Source: Prorocentrum cordatum (Eukaryota; Sar; Dinophyceae; Prorocentrales; Prorocentraceae). From it: a stretch of 64,000 nucleotides of DNA. The notes under the pieces were generated by a model, which had not been told where the DNA came from, did not search any database, and was given only the letters and a program-made list of their open reading frames with translations. Numbering within the stretch: the stretch's first letter is position 1; each line of letters begins with the position of its first letter. Shown here one piece after another: positions 31,319-41,989 of this stretch. A program made the translations under genes and the position numbers. Location of the stretch: assembly GCA_963575745.1 (NCBI GenBank), contig CAUYUJ010016689.1, positions 137,001-201,000 of the forward strand, in the 5' to 3' direction.

Positions 31319-32721
31319 ATGATCCAGTGCCTGAAGTCCGCCAAACCTCAGGCGGGCTTTGACCAGGATATAACAAAGTTTGAGGAATTTGCGGATGCAC
31401 CGACGCCGGACCGAGCCGCAAGAGAAGCCCCAGACGCCGAAACACCACAGGGGGATAGACGGCTTCCCACGACATATGAGGAACCGGAGGCTGACCTCGA
31501 GGCACACATTATGGAAATGTGGTATACAGAACCACAAGATGAAAGGGACCTGCTGGAGGCAGCTCCATTAGAGGATCTTTTCGCAGTACTCACACACATG
31601 ATTCCAGACAGCAGTGTGCCTATCACTGTAGCTGAAGAGCAGCGGGGATACCTGCCTAAGTGGGGGCACCCACACGACTCCGACATCGAGGAGACGTATC
31701 ATGTCCCACTGTGCACCACGGTCGAAGATTGCAGTTACCGTCTGGACCCAGACGAACATGGACAATATGTATCACTCTGCTTTCCGTGTGACCACCATGC
31801 GAGTATATGTTGCCGCCGCTGCAAAGCTGAGAAACTAGCGAGTGCCCTACACACTGAACTCAAGACATGGTTTGACAACAAGTGCTTCAAGCTGCCAGGT
31901 ATATCTAGAGCGTCAAACATCATGACTTCGAGGTACTTACACACATGGAAGTTTGTCAGGAACGAGAAGGGCGAAATGGAACGTGCCAACAAATCACGCA
32001 TGGTGCTTCGAGGCTTTGTGGACCTTGAAGCCTTCGGCGTGGAAGCCTTTTCGGGAACAGCACGGCGGTCAAGCCCGGGACTATTAGCGAGCGCGGCAGC
32101 GCGCAAGAAGCAATGGGTCATTGCTTCCTTCGGCATCAACATGGCCTTCCTGGAAGGGCTGGCCCACCAGGAACTTGCTGGGGCAATTGGTGAAAAGGAA
32201 CGCGCGGCGTGCTTCACTCCTGCCGCCTGGATCGGCCTCGGTGCTTCGAACTCCCCCAGGATTCGAACGCCGCGGCGAGTCGAACCACAGCTTGAAGTGC
32301 CGTAAGCCAGACACTGGCACCAAGGACGCACCTCGAGCTTTCTCACTAAAGCTCAGAAGGACCGCAAGAGGCATTGGTCTCGGACCCACGTCCTACGACG
32401 AGGAGCTCGAGACGAGCAGCAACCTGCACGGCCAAACATGTTGATGACATGGCCAGTCCAGAGGACACATTTGACACGCGCGTCAAATGCGTAGAAGACA
32501 CGTTTGGCACGCGTAAGCTCCACGAGCACACATGCTCCAAGTGCGCTGTGAGATGTGCCATGGATGAGGAGGGCAGCGTTGCTTTGGACCAAGACGAATA
32601 CATCAAACATCTCCTTCCTATACAACATCCTGAACATGCGGGCGCCGACGCTGATGCCCAAGCATCCAAGATGGTTGCAGACATGTTCGTCAGCCTTAGA
32701 GGCGCATTGGCGTATACATAA
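31319..32721 (+). pseudogene. Copia-type reverse transcriptase, element 2
   Basis: The first frame (31319-32305) carries TSRYLHTWKFVRNEKGE, then SRMVLRGFVDLEAFG, GTARRSSPGLLA and ASFGINMAFLEGL. The latter is motif A, with Gly replacing the first catalytic Asp. A frameshift leads to KPDTGTKDAPRAFSLKL (about 32300) and GLGPTSYDEE. A third frame has AKHVDDMAS with the catalytic DD pair (about 32443) and LDQDEYIKHLLPIQH ... SLRGALAYT. Motif order is the copia order. The lost Asp and the frameshifts make it dead. Confidence 0.75.
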
Positions 32722-32730
32722 ATCAATCAG

Positions 32731-33500
32731 GTGTGGCTGATGGTGTATAGTGTCTCTCTACAGCGTGTCCAAGAACCGACCGACATGCAAGTGCGACGAC
32801 TGAGCGCGATTACCAGGGAACTGCAGGCCCGCCCTAAGACGGTAGTCTACCAGGCGATGGCGCCCACGGGCGAGGTTGACCTGCGCAGCGACTCAGGTTA
32901 CCGACGCCGGAGTGGATATGCCGACGACGAAGTCAAAGGCTATGGCACTCGCGGGGGGAACTTGCTACTGCGTGGAAACACGCCATCCGGTCAGCCCGTC
33001 GTTCACTTGATCGATGCGCACTGCGAGCCTCGCCACTTGCAGGTCCGCTCGAGCTATTCAGCAGAGAGCAGCAGCAGCAGCAGCTCGCAACTTGGAGGAC
33101 TGCTATCGCACCATCGGGACTCTGCACGAATTCCACGCAGGGCCGCTAAATCCCACTCAGTTGAAAGACGTACTTGAGTTGGGTGGCTTGAGCATCAAGG
33201 TCACTTTGACCATAGATGCGGACTGTGTTTTTAAGTCTTTGTCAAGCAACTATTTGAACAAGCCGGCTGAACGTACCCTTTCAGGACACAGCAGTTGCAT
33301 TCGACCGATGATGGAGCGAGGAATCGTGCACAGTATTCTGTGGTGTGACACCCGCGATATGACCGCGGACGGTCACACCAACGGGGGCATCGACAGAGAA
33401 ATGGTCCTGCAGGTCATGGGAGGCACACGATCTTTCAAACCTGACTTATGGCTTACAGCGTCATGTTCCCTATCGGGCTGGCCAGACATCCCGTTCTGTA
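32731..33500 (+). pseudogene. Copia-type RNase H, element 2
   Basis: LRSDSGYRRRSGYADDEVKG (about 32880) begins the domain. After a frameshift come LTIDADCVFKSLSS (about 33205), PAERTLSGHSSCIR and WCDTRDMTADGHTNGGIDR (about 33340-33400), the characteristic C-terminus of copia RNase H regions. It would remove RNA template during cDNA synthesis. Confidence 0.7.
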
Positions 33501-33666
33501 GCCGCCTGAGGAGTACTCGTATGCACAGTATAGTGCAGGCGAGGCAACTTGCGTGCGGGTCCACCTCCCTCACGGCCCCGCCCTTTTGCTGCCCTTTTGT
33601 AATTAGTCGCTGCTGTACCTGCTGTATAGAGGCGGCGGTTTCATGCTTCGTCTCCCTCCCCCACCG

Positions 33667-33910
33667 ATTCAAAAATGAGCTGGGTGTTGCATGTGAGTGG
33701 GAACGAGCGTGCATCCGCGGCTGCTTGGCTCGAAGCGGCCGGCCGCCCAGATCTGATTACACCTCAGCGCGAGGTGTACCATTTGCCATCGATACCATAA
33801 CTGCTTGAGATGGCTCGCCCCCTACTTTTGGGACTATCGCTACTACGGTAAAGAAGAGCGGGAGCTGGGCTTCGCCTGAGGCGACACTGCTTCCCAACCC
33901 TTTCAAAACT
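33667..33910 (+). repeat. Right LTR of element 2
   Basis: 244 bp matching 18069-18321, with many substitutions and a 9-bp gap near the end. The counterpart of the SL-like string is CTTGGCTCGAAG here. It is followed by the putative TSD CCCTC (33911-33915). Confidence 0.8.
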
Positions 33911-33915
33911 CCCTC

Positions 33916-36762
33916 GTCCACGCGCCAGCGTGGCCATCCGCCAGAGAAGCCTCCGGGCGCGGGCTCCCAGATGTTCCCCGCAGCTCCGGGTCCGTGTGCT
34001 CGAGCACTCGGCCGCCCTTTGGCCCCCTGAAGGCGGCGCGCCAGAGGCCACTCCTAGCCCAGGGCCACGCGCGCAGCCAACCCATACTGTGGCGGCGCCT
34101 CCAGCGCCACCCCAGGGGGTCCAGCGCCGATCCACGACATCCTGGAGGGCCTCGGCCAGACTACGTTTTTGCTGTTTTCTGTTCCGCTAGAACTGAGATG
34201 TGGGTCGGGTTCGGGAAGGGCCCGCTGCCCCTTGAGTGCTGTCATGGCTGTTCCTCTAGACGCTAGCGTTCCTCGTGCGCCCAGGGGCTCTGGTGGCCAA
34301 GAATGACCTGCGTGTCTTATTCAGCGTTCCTATGTGCACGTCCTGCCGACGGATGTTGCGTGCGCGCTCCGAGCTGCGGCGCTGAGGGTTTTCACCTGTC
34401 GTTTCTTGTCGTCCCTCGTATGTTCCACTGTGTGCGCGCGAGCCTGCTAAGGCATGTAGCCCATCCGCTCGACCAGTGCGTGGGTGTGTGGGTGTATGGG
34501 TGGTGTGAGGGTGTGCAGGTGTTCGGGTTGTCCAGCTCAGCTTCTTCCTTAACCTCCCCCGCATGCTTCCGAGCGTGGGATTTTGCTGTTGATGGTGATG
34601 ATGGCGATGAAAATAAGGAGGAGTAAGCACGTGGAGGAAGAGTCAATGATGAGGAGGAGGGAGCTAGGTAAGAAGAAGAGAGGTGCAAGGAAGGGGCATG
34701 ATGAAGAAAGGAAAACAGAGGGGGAGGAGGAGGACACGAACGAGGAGTCCATTTCTTTGCTCTCCTTGAACCTCATCACTCTTGTGTCTTCATCTCTCTG
34801 TGCTCCTCCCTCCCTGCTCCCTCCTCTCCCCCTCGTGCTCATCCTCCTTCCTGCTCTCCCTCCGCCCTAAAACACACGGCAAAATATCCTGGACCGCAAC
34901 CCAGGGTTCCCACAGATCCGATGTATTGTTTTTTAGTGATGCGGGGTCCCTGGAAGCCGCGACCCCTTCCCCCGGGCTGGTTTCGCTACTGAGTCGTTCT
35001 GTTCACGGTCCCGCGGCCTGGCGAGGGTCCCGAGGTCGAGAACGACGAACAATCCTTGCATTGAACCTCCTCCCCCCCCTCCCTGGGGATGACGAGGGCC
35101 GCTGGTTGCCGGGGTGGCGGCGCCCTGCTTCCCTCGCCGTGGGAGGAACAGGGGCCCTGAGGTAAACGGGTCCTGCGGCCCCGTGGCACCACGACCTCGA
35201 ACGTAATGAAACAACAAGGATGGAGGTCGTTTGTGGTTTTCCGAGTCTGAGGGGCTCTCGCTGGCTCGGCGGGTCTTGAACAACAGCATAGGACGAATAG
35301 CCGGTCCCCAGGAAGCTGTCCAGAGCTCCCAGGACGCCGTGTCGAAAACATCGAGACATCGGATGTTTGAGCAGGGCCAAAAACTTGTCTCGTCCCGAGC
35401 CTTATCTTGTTGACGTTCCCTGGGCCTGTTTTCGGGCCCCTCGGGCCCGAAAGCTCGGTGATGTCCAAGAGGGAAATTATGGCTAGAGTCTACAGAGGCG
35501 GGGAGATATCATGGCCAGGGCCATGGTATCTGCCCGGATTCCATGGCCCCCCTTTCATCTTTTCAATACCCCCCCTGGTCCCCCCCCTCGTCCGTGCCAA
35601 TGCCTCGGGCCATGATTTGCGCACCCCCCGCTTAGACTCCCCCCCTTCTTATGACGCCTCCGAAAAGCGAGGAGACAATCCCAGGTTGGAAGCGGCCCGG
35701 GGGTCTGCGCTGGCTGGGCCCCGAGAAGGCCAGTCAAGAGGGGGGGGCGGAGGCAAATCTGCTCAAAATCGATCCCTGCTCGCCCCCCGCGGTCGAAATT
35801 GAGTAGTTTTTCCGCCCGCGTCCAGGCGCGGTGACAAGGGGACTACTTCTTCCCCCCTTTCTGTTGGACGGAACCAGTGCTGAACCACCTCAGCCCCCCA
35901 TCCCGCTCCTCATCCCAGGACACCTTTCCTTCGGGACCCGTCTCCCTCATGGCAGTGGCTCCCCTCCCCCCTGTCCACGGCGAAGAAAGGATGCTAGGCC
36001 GTCCAGCTTCTGGACTGGAAGCCTTACCTTTGCTCGACCCCCAGAGAACTATTCGCGGCCGGTGCGAGAGCTGGGCAGATGCTGAACTCTTCGAGCATGC
36101 GTGAGCCGCACTCTGGCAGGCGCAACGCCAAGACATTGGCTTTTATTCCTTCCCCGTCAGCTACGGGTGAGGGGGGGGTCGGGCCTGTCGGGCCAACGAG
36201 CGCCACAGCATGCTTGCGAGCACCACAGCATGCCTGTGAGCACCACGCCGTGCGTTTGGAGGACCTGGGGCCCCCCCGCGTACATTCGTTATCACTACAG
36301 TGATGGGGGAGAGGGGGGGGCGAATCCCCGTAACTGACGTCACGGGCTTACCAAATAACAAGCAATCTCAGAGCCATTCCAGGGCAGTCGGGCGTTGCGT
36401 ATTGGGGGAGGTGGTACAAAGAATGGGGGGATGGATAAAGGTGCACCATTTCGGACCTGAAAGAGCACAAACGATGCACGTCTCTTCGCCCTCATTGGTC
36501 GCCCCGACATTAAGCAACGCCCGAGGCAGGCGGGACGTCCGCCTCCCCCACGGACCTCTCTCTCTCTCTTTCTCTCTCTCTCCCGCGCCCGCCCAGACGC
36601 AGTCGTGGCACCAGTGGCCGGAGCGCTTCCCGCTGCGCGATCCGCTGCACCGCGAGAGGCCCTGAGGGGGCCTCCGCCCTTGGGGAGGGCGAGGACAGGC
36701 GGTGCAGGGCTTTTTTGGGGGCGCCCCAGACGGTGCGGTGACCACACCGTGTGGTGAGACAC
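33916..36762. other. Region without recognisable gene
   Basis: Mixed low-complexity DNA. 34600-34740 is purine-rich; 35540-35780 is C-rich; 36555-36585 is a CT repeat. No ORF has recognisable motifs. ACCACA-CCG-TGTGGT at about 36741-36755 is an inverted repeat just upstream of the spliced-leader copy. Confidence 0.3.
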
Positions 36763-36783
36763 CCGTAGCCATTTTGGCTCAAG
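36763..36783 (+). other. Complete dinoflagellate spliced-leader sequence
   Basis: All 21 nt from CCGTAGCC through ATTTTGG to CTCAAG match DinoSL; the variable first base would be C, which the consensus does not allow. It is followed by TAAACGG. CAA|GTAAAC could be read as a donor, but no SL RNA gene features are visible. An ORF starts 101 nt downstream, so a reverse-transcribed trans-spliced mRNA is more likely than an SL RNA gene. Confidence 0.85.
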
Positions 36784-36884
36784 TAAACGGTTGGGCCTAA
36801 GAAGTTGGCTTGTGAAGCGCAGTTTTCTCTTGTCAATTTGTCTCGGAAACTGAGAATGATGGCAAGCAGGATAAGCATAACCCC

Positions 36885-37380
36885 ATGAGCAGTCCAGACA
36901 ATCACAAGGGCCGTACATTGGACAACGACGATTTCCAGATCGCCAGGGTGAAGGGCATGCCGAAATGGGCTGAGGCAATGTAGCAGACCCTCATGCAACA
37001 CACCGCGGACCAAGTCGGCATTTTGGAGAAGGAGGTCGACGAGGCGAGGGTGATAGCGATGAAGGGACAGGAGGATACCAGGGAGGTGAACAAGGAGATG
37101 GGAGAGATGAGGATGAAGATGACAAATCTGGAGGAATTGCAAGAGGAGTTCAGGATGTCAAAGACGGCATCGGGACCCTCAGGAGGAGGAGGAGGAGGAG
37201 GAGGAGGAGGAGGAGGCTCAGCACCAGGGGCACATTTTCGAGCCAAGTCTCAGGAGAAGGACAAGCATGGCGTCATCATGGATGCGTGCACTACCCCATT
37301 CGTGACCTTCTCGGAAGACACCGAATCGAAGGATATCATAGATTTAATGAAGGGGATCTTGGCGGAGGTTATTCGGAGCG
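36885..37380 (+). pseudogene. Coiled-coil ORF fragment behind the spliced leader
   Basis: The first ATG in frame after the SL (36885) gives MSSPDNHKGRTLDNDDFQIA and so on, then an in-frame TAG at 36981-36983, then a charged coiled-coil-like stretch (VGILEKEVDEARVIAMKG ... MKMTNLEELQEEF), a poly-Gly tract from a (GGA)n run, and TTPFVTFSEDTESKDIIDLM. After about 37380 it runs into the GACC repeat, so the 3' part is missing. The layout resembles the start of a LINE first ORF (coiled coil then a nucleic-acid-binding region), but no family assignment is firm. Confidence 0.45.
37183..37216 (+). repeat. (GGA)n run
   Basis: About 11 GGA units, in frame with the preceding ORF as poly-Gly. Confidence 0.9.
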
Positions 37381-38310
37381 ACCGGCCGACCGTGTCCTCC
37401 TTTCCGCCCCGTGGCCCCCGTCCGTCTGCTTATTCCGACCGTCCCACCCGTTCCCGACCGTGCTCTCCGTTCCCGACCGTGCCCTCCCGTTCCCCCGCCC
37501 ACCCCCGCGCCCCTCCACACCGTGGTCCCCGTCAGCTTCCGACCGACCGACCGACCGTGCCCCCCTGCCCGACCGTGCCCTCCCGTCCGCCTGTTCCCCC
37601 CCGCGCCCCTCCGTTCCGTGGCCCCCGTTTGCCTATCCCGATTGACCGACTGACCGCGTCCTCCCCCTCCGCCCCGTAGCTCCCGTCTGCTTTATTCCGA
37701 CCGACCGACCGACCGACCGACCGTGCCCCCCCGTTTTCTTGCTCCCCCCCGCGCCCCTCCGCCCCATGGCCCCCGTTTGCTGATTCTGACCGACCGGCCG
37801 ACCGTGCTCCCCCCTCCTTCCCGACAGTGCTTTCCCGTTCCCTTGTTTCCCGCCGCGCCCCTCCGTTCCGTGTCCTCCGTCTGCTCATTCCGACCGACCG
37901 ACCGACCGACTGTGCCCCCCCCTCCGCCCCGTGGTCCCCGACTGGTTATTCAGGCCGACCGGCCGACCGTGCCCCCCCCCTTGTTGTGCCCCGTGGCCCC
38001 CGTTTGCTGCTCATTCCGACCGACCGACCGACCGTCCCCCCCCCCCTCCCGCCCCGTGGCCCCCGTCTGCTTAGTCCGACCGACCGACCGCCCGTGCCAC
38101 TCTTCCACACCGCGGCCCCCGTCTGATTAAGTATTCCGACCGACCGACCGACCGTGCCCTTCCCTTTTGCCCCGTGGCCCCCGCCGACCGACCGTGCCCC
38201 CGTGCTCCCCCTCCCCTCTCCCCGGCAATCTCCTTGTCCCGCCCCTTCCGCCCCGTGTCCCCCCCGCCTGCTTATTCCGACCGACGGACCGTGCCCCCCC
38301 CGCTCCGGCC
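37377..38310 (+). repeat. GACC tetranucleotide clusters in a C-rich degenerate repeat
   Basis: Units of about 55-140 bp (partly compound) contain CCGT(C/T)TGCT.ATTCCGACC followed by (GACC)n and a poly-C/CCCGTGGCCCCC block. Examples begin near 37421, 37683, 37773, 37876, 37999, 38065, 38120 and 38262. Long ORFs on both strands are artefacts. Confidence 0.85.
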
Positions 38311-38647
38311 GCGCCCCCAGTCCCACCCGAACCCCCACGATGAGCCAAAAAGGCCCCAGGACAGCTCAATACTGCCCGAAAACAGCACAGAAAAGCCCCA
38401 GACGGGCCCACACAAGACCCCCGAATAAGCTCCAGAGGCGCCCGATAGCACCATGGCCCCGAAGAGTAGTAGAGACTTCGCTAGCTCACAGTGACAACAA
38501 GTTGCTCACGCCATAGCTCAGCGTGTCGCAGCACGCGCGCTTCTCCGAAACTAAACAGGCTGGCGCCACCTCCATATCCCAGTGTCCCACATCCGTGATT
38601 GTATGATCCTTGGCACGCGTGCTGTTTGTTAATTCCCACTGTCTCTT
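38311..38647. other. Region without recognisable gene
   Basis: Non-repetitive DNA; no motif or gene recognised. Confidence 0.3.
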
Positions 38648-38805
38648 GTTTAGTCAAAGCCCGAATTGTCTTTGAAGTAAGTATTATGTGAGGTTGGCGG
38701 GGAGCGGGCATGACATCATGAGTTCCACTACGGCACGGGTCCGCACCGTCACCCTTGGTTGGTGGGGAGAGGGGCGCGACCGCATGAGTGCCAGCACAGC
38801 ACGGA
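38648..38805 (+). repeat. Dispersed repeat, copy 1
   Basis: Matches 41078-41228 by eye: shared GGTTGGCGGGGAGCGGGCAT, CACCGTCACCCTTGGTTGGT and CCGCATGAGTGCC. Both copies end at about the same point. Confidence 0.8.
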
Positions 38806-39639
38806 TCGAGCCTGAGTGAATAAGTTTACTGACGCTGACAGGCACAATCAGCCGGCAGGGGGATAAATCTCTTTCACGGCCCAATGGAGGATATGAGTGG
38901 TGTGTGGCACTTGACGCATCTGCAGATGTGTGCTTTCTGGTGGAAGTAACGCAAGTAAACGATTAAAAAGAATCGCCCCCCCCTTTCCGGACCCCCCAAA
39001 ATGATTGAGTGGGGTGGACCAATCGAATTCAGCCGCCGGAAACTGTTTTTTTTAATCGTCCGCCCCCCGGCGTTTGCTTCTGCCCTTTTGGGGGAATTCA
39101 TTTTCTATTCGTCCTCCTTCGCTCGCTTGATCACCCGCGGCCGCGGGGGGAGGATTGCGGAAGGGGGGCGGGGCAATTATGGAGTAGTTGAGGGAAGGGG
39201 TTTTCGAAGAGGCGCTTGATCACCCTCGTCCTTGCGGACGGCCGCCAGTCGTCCTTGCGGACGGCCGCGGCGATTGGGAGGTGGGGGATGAGGAGGAGGA
39301 GGAAGAGAAAAAGGGGCGGGGACAAGCTAGGTGCGTTCGCGTCATATATGACAGCCTACCCTTCCTTCCCATCCCTTGCCATGGCGTAGATCCCCTCTCT
39401 ACTCACACAGTCGGATGTCGATCAGGGCAAATATCCCGAAAAGGTACGCGATGCATTGTCGAGCACGGTATGGCATGGCGTTGAAGAGCACCGCAAAACG
39501 CAGTATGTCACAGCATGGCGTGGCGTGGCGTAGTGAAGAATTGCATCACAAATCTTTGCAACGCAAAGCATGGTATCGCACAGCGGCCCCGAACATAACT
39601 GCCTGCCTGACTGGCTGCGGAGTGCGGCGCGCGGCGACG
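38806..39639. other. Spacer with short direct repeats
   Basis: TTTAATCGTCCGCCCC (39050) recurs in slightly changed form at 40065. CGTCCTTGCGGACGGCCGC occurs twice at 39227-39270. GCATGGCGTGGCG-type motifs occur near 39510. No gene recognised. Confidence 0.4.
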
Positions 39640-39900
39640 AGGAGGAAAAGGAGGCGAGACAGCGAGAGGGCCGCCCTCGTCCTTGCGGAGGGGGGGGGGA
39701 GAGGAGGACGAACAGGAGGAGAACGAGGAGGAGGAAGCGGGGAACAAGGAGGAGGAGGACGAGGAGGAAAAGGACGAGGAGGAGGAGGAGGACAAGGAGG
39801 AAAAGGAGGAGGATGACGAGGAGGAGGAGGAGGAGGAGGAAGAGGAGGAGGAGGAGGACGACGAGGAGGCGGCGGAGGAGGAGGAGGACGACGAACTCGC
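39640..39900 (+). repeat. Purine-rich (GGA/GAC)n tract
   Basis: GAGGAGGA-type sequence with few pyrimidines on the + strand. ORFs are polyGlu/Arg or, on the other strand, polyLeu/Ser. Confidence 0.9.
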
Positions 39901-41077
39901 CCTGAAAAATCACCCCGTCCACCCCCCTTGGCCCCCGCGCCCTGGATCGCCACCCAGTGCCCGCCCCTCCCTGGCCTTCCGGGCGACCCGGAATTGTCAG
40001 CCCCCCGTCTGCCTGCCCTGCCCCCCCGCTATTGCGGGGGCGAGGAGGCCCGCGAAATGTTTTGTTAATCGTCCGCCCCAGAAAGTTTGTTTAAACCGTT
40101 TCCATTCATTACGGGTCACCCCCCCCCCCCCTACGGCCGTCCTCGTTGGCCGAAGGACCGTAGGGGGTCTTCGGGCCCCTCGGGTGCCTATTGACGGTGA
40201 AATGGAAGGTTGACCGGTGGGAGCAGGAATCCCCGCAGCCCCATTGATGGAAGCTGCGACGGGTGTGAAGCTTAATGAGGGCCTTCACCGAGGAGGCCTA
40301 TTGATGGCTCTCGCCGAGGGGAGGGGCGTGGGGGAGAGGGGTCATCTCGGGTGACGACGCCGTCCGCGATGCCTCCGATTCCAGAGTGACGAGGCCGTCC
40401 GCAATGCCTCCCACTCCTGAGGCGGGATTATTGCAAATGGGGGCCCCAAGCCAGCATGCACAGATTCGGTTCCGAGACTGATTCTCCTCCGCGCGATCCT
40501 TATCCCATGCTGTGGGATAGATGCTGGGGGAGGGGGCGGTGCAAACACGGCCGAACCTAACACAAGCTGAGCGCACCAGCATCGGGGCAGAACCGCAATG
40601 ATCAACGCACGCACCATTGGGAGGAGGGGCCGGTGCGACGAAACGGCGGACGACATGTGCTGGCGTCACCACGCTGGACTTCGGCGGTTAGGAGGAGGCC
40701 CCCGCAACCCTTCGGAGGTCATTGGCTGGATGTGGTGGCGTTGACCTGGCTGGTTTTCTGTGAACTGTCCGAGGCCCCCGGAGGCCAACCCGTGGGGGTT
40801 CCCGTGGCTTGCGTTCCCGCTTCGGGAAACGAGGAAGAGGAGGAGGTGGTGGTGGCAGGCGAGCGGGACGGACCGCGCGGCCACGGTCATGGAGGGTCCT
40901 GACGCGGGATCTTGAGAAAGGCCACCAGAACCTAATCGCACTGCGGGGTGGGGCGGGGTGGGGCCCCAGGAAGCAGAGGGGGAACCGAAGGGGGCAGGGG
41001 AAGGGTCCGGAGCGGGTAAAGAGGGAGAACAAACACCACGGGGAAAGGAGGTACCAAATTCATGAATTCCCATATTC
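39901..41077. other. Region without recognisable gene
   Basis: C-rich patches (40115-40135) and a duplicated ACGA(C/G)GCCGTCCGC(G/A)ATGCCTCC motif at 40337 and 40389. No credible coding sequence. Confidence 0.3.
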
Positions 41078-41228
41078 TTTTTGTTTTGTCATAGCCCGAT
41101 GGGTCTTTGAAGTAGATATTCCGGGTAGGTTGGCGGGGAGCGGGCATGACAACATGATTACCAGTGCGGCACGGGTCGCACCGTCACCCTTGGTTGGTGG
41201 GGATGGGGGCACGGCCGCATGAGTGCCG
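41078..41228 (+). repeat. Dispersed repeat, copy 2
   Basis: The second copy of the 38648-38805 repeat, directly adjoining the long purine tract. Confidence 0.8.
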
Positions 41229-41394
41229 CAGGGGGAGGAACAGGAGGAGCAGGAGGAGGACGAGGAAGCGAGGGCGAGGAAAAACGAGGTGGAGGATGGG
41301 GAGGAGAAGGAGTGGGAGGAGGAGGAGGAGGAGGAGGAGGAGGAGGAGGAGGAGGAGGAGGAGGAGGAGGAGGAGGAGGAGGAGCAGGAAGGAG

Positions 41395-41436
<42 letters not shown>

Positions 41437-41440
41437 AGCA

Positions 41441-41510
<70 letters not shown>

Positions 41511-41965
41511 AGGAGGAGGAGGAGGAGGAGGAGGAGGAGAGAAGAAGAGAAGAAGAGAAGAAGAAGAATAATAAGAAGAAGAAGCAGAAGAAGAAGAAGC
41601 AGACGAATAAGAAGAATAAGAAGAAGAGGAGGAGGATGAGGATGAGGAGGAGGAGGAGGAGAAGGAGGAGGAGGAAGAGAAGGAGGAGGAGAGGAGGAGA
41701 GGAGGAGGAGGAGGAGGAGGAGGAGGAGGAGGAGGAGAAGGAGGAGGAGGAGGAAGGGGGGGATGGAGGAGGCGGCGGAGGAGGAGGAGGAGGAGGAGAC
41801 GGAGGAGCAGCAGCAGCAGCACGGGTAGCAGCGGCAGGAGAACAAGGAGGAGGAGGAGGAGGAAGAAGAGGAAAACGAAAAGGAAGGTGAGGAAGAGGAG
41901 GAGGAACGGGAAGAGGAGGAGGAGGAGGAGGAGGAGGAGGAAGAGGAGGAGGACACGGAGGTGTA
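41223..41965 (+). repeat. 740-bp purine-rich array (GGA, GAGCAG, GAAGAA)
   Basis: Nearly all purine on the + strand. Sub-blocks: (GGA)n, (GAGCAG)n about 41395-41510, (GAA)n about 41540-41625, then (GGA)n again. The ORFs of 300-plus codons through it are artefacts. Confidence 0.97.
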
Positions 41966-41989
41966 GGGGGAGCAGGAGGAAGAGGTACC

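Larger units (their letters stand above)
19352..33552 (+). repeat. Dispersed 14-nt hairpin repeat, about 22 copies
   Basis: The consensus is GC(A/G)GG-GNNN-CCTGC, a 5-bp stem with a 4-nt loop. Copies start at 19352, 19523, 20207, 20384, 21922, 22335, 23762, 23936, 24996, 25023, 25528, 26387, 26754, 26778, 27037, 27233, 27837, 28599, 29769, 31010, 31642 and 33539. Loops: GCAA most often, also GGCA, GAAA, GAGA, GAAG, GCTA, GATA. At 19519-19540 the stem extends to 9 bp. All copies lie on the same strand within element 2. Most encode Ala-Gly-Gln/Ala-Pro-Ala in the local coding frame. Five copies (20207, 23936, 24996, 27233, 29769) have one mismatch or end wobble. Confidence 0.8.
18069..33910 (+). 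mobile_element. Large decayed Ty1/copia-type element with extra domains (element 2)
   Basis: The element is bounded by diverged direct repeats (18069-18321 and 33667-33910). A tRNA-type PBS adjoins the left one, and CCCTC on both sides is a possible 5-bp TSD. Coding order: gag (18.7-19.2 kb), broken zinc knuckle (19.9), unknown ORF (20.7), KptA-like (22.2-23.7), RING finger (24.9-25.4), protease (26.2), methyltransferase-like (28.7), zinc-binding pre-integrase and integrase (30.0-30.6), RT (31.8-32.7), RNase H (32.9-33.45). Integrase before RT is the copia order. It is 15.8 kb and broken by many frameshifts and stops. A non-coding block at 24.44-24.83 kb may be a later insertion. Confidence 0.8.

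Noticed and set aside
36763-36860. An SL RNA gene
   Set aside because: The leader is complete, but no donor in the normal place, no Sm-like site, no terminator and no tandem copies are seen; a downstream ORF favours a retrocopy.
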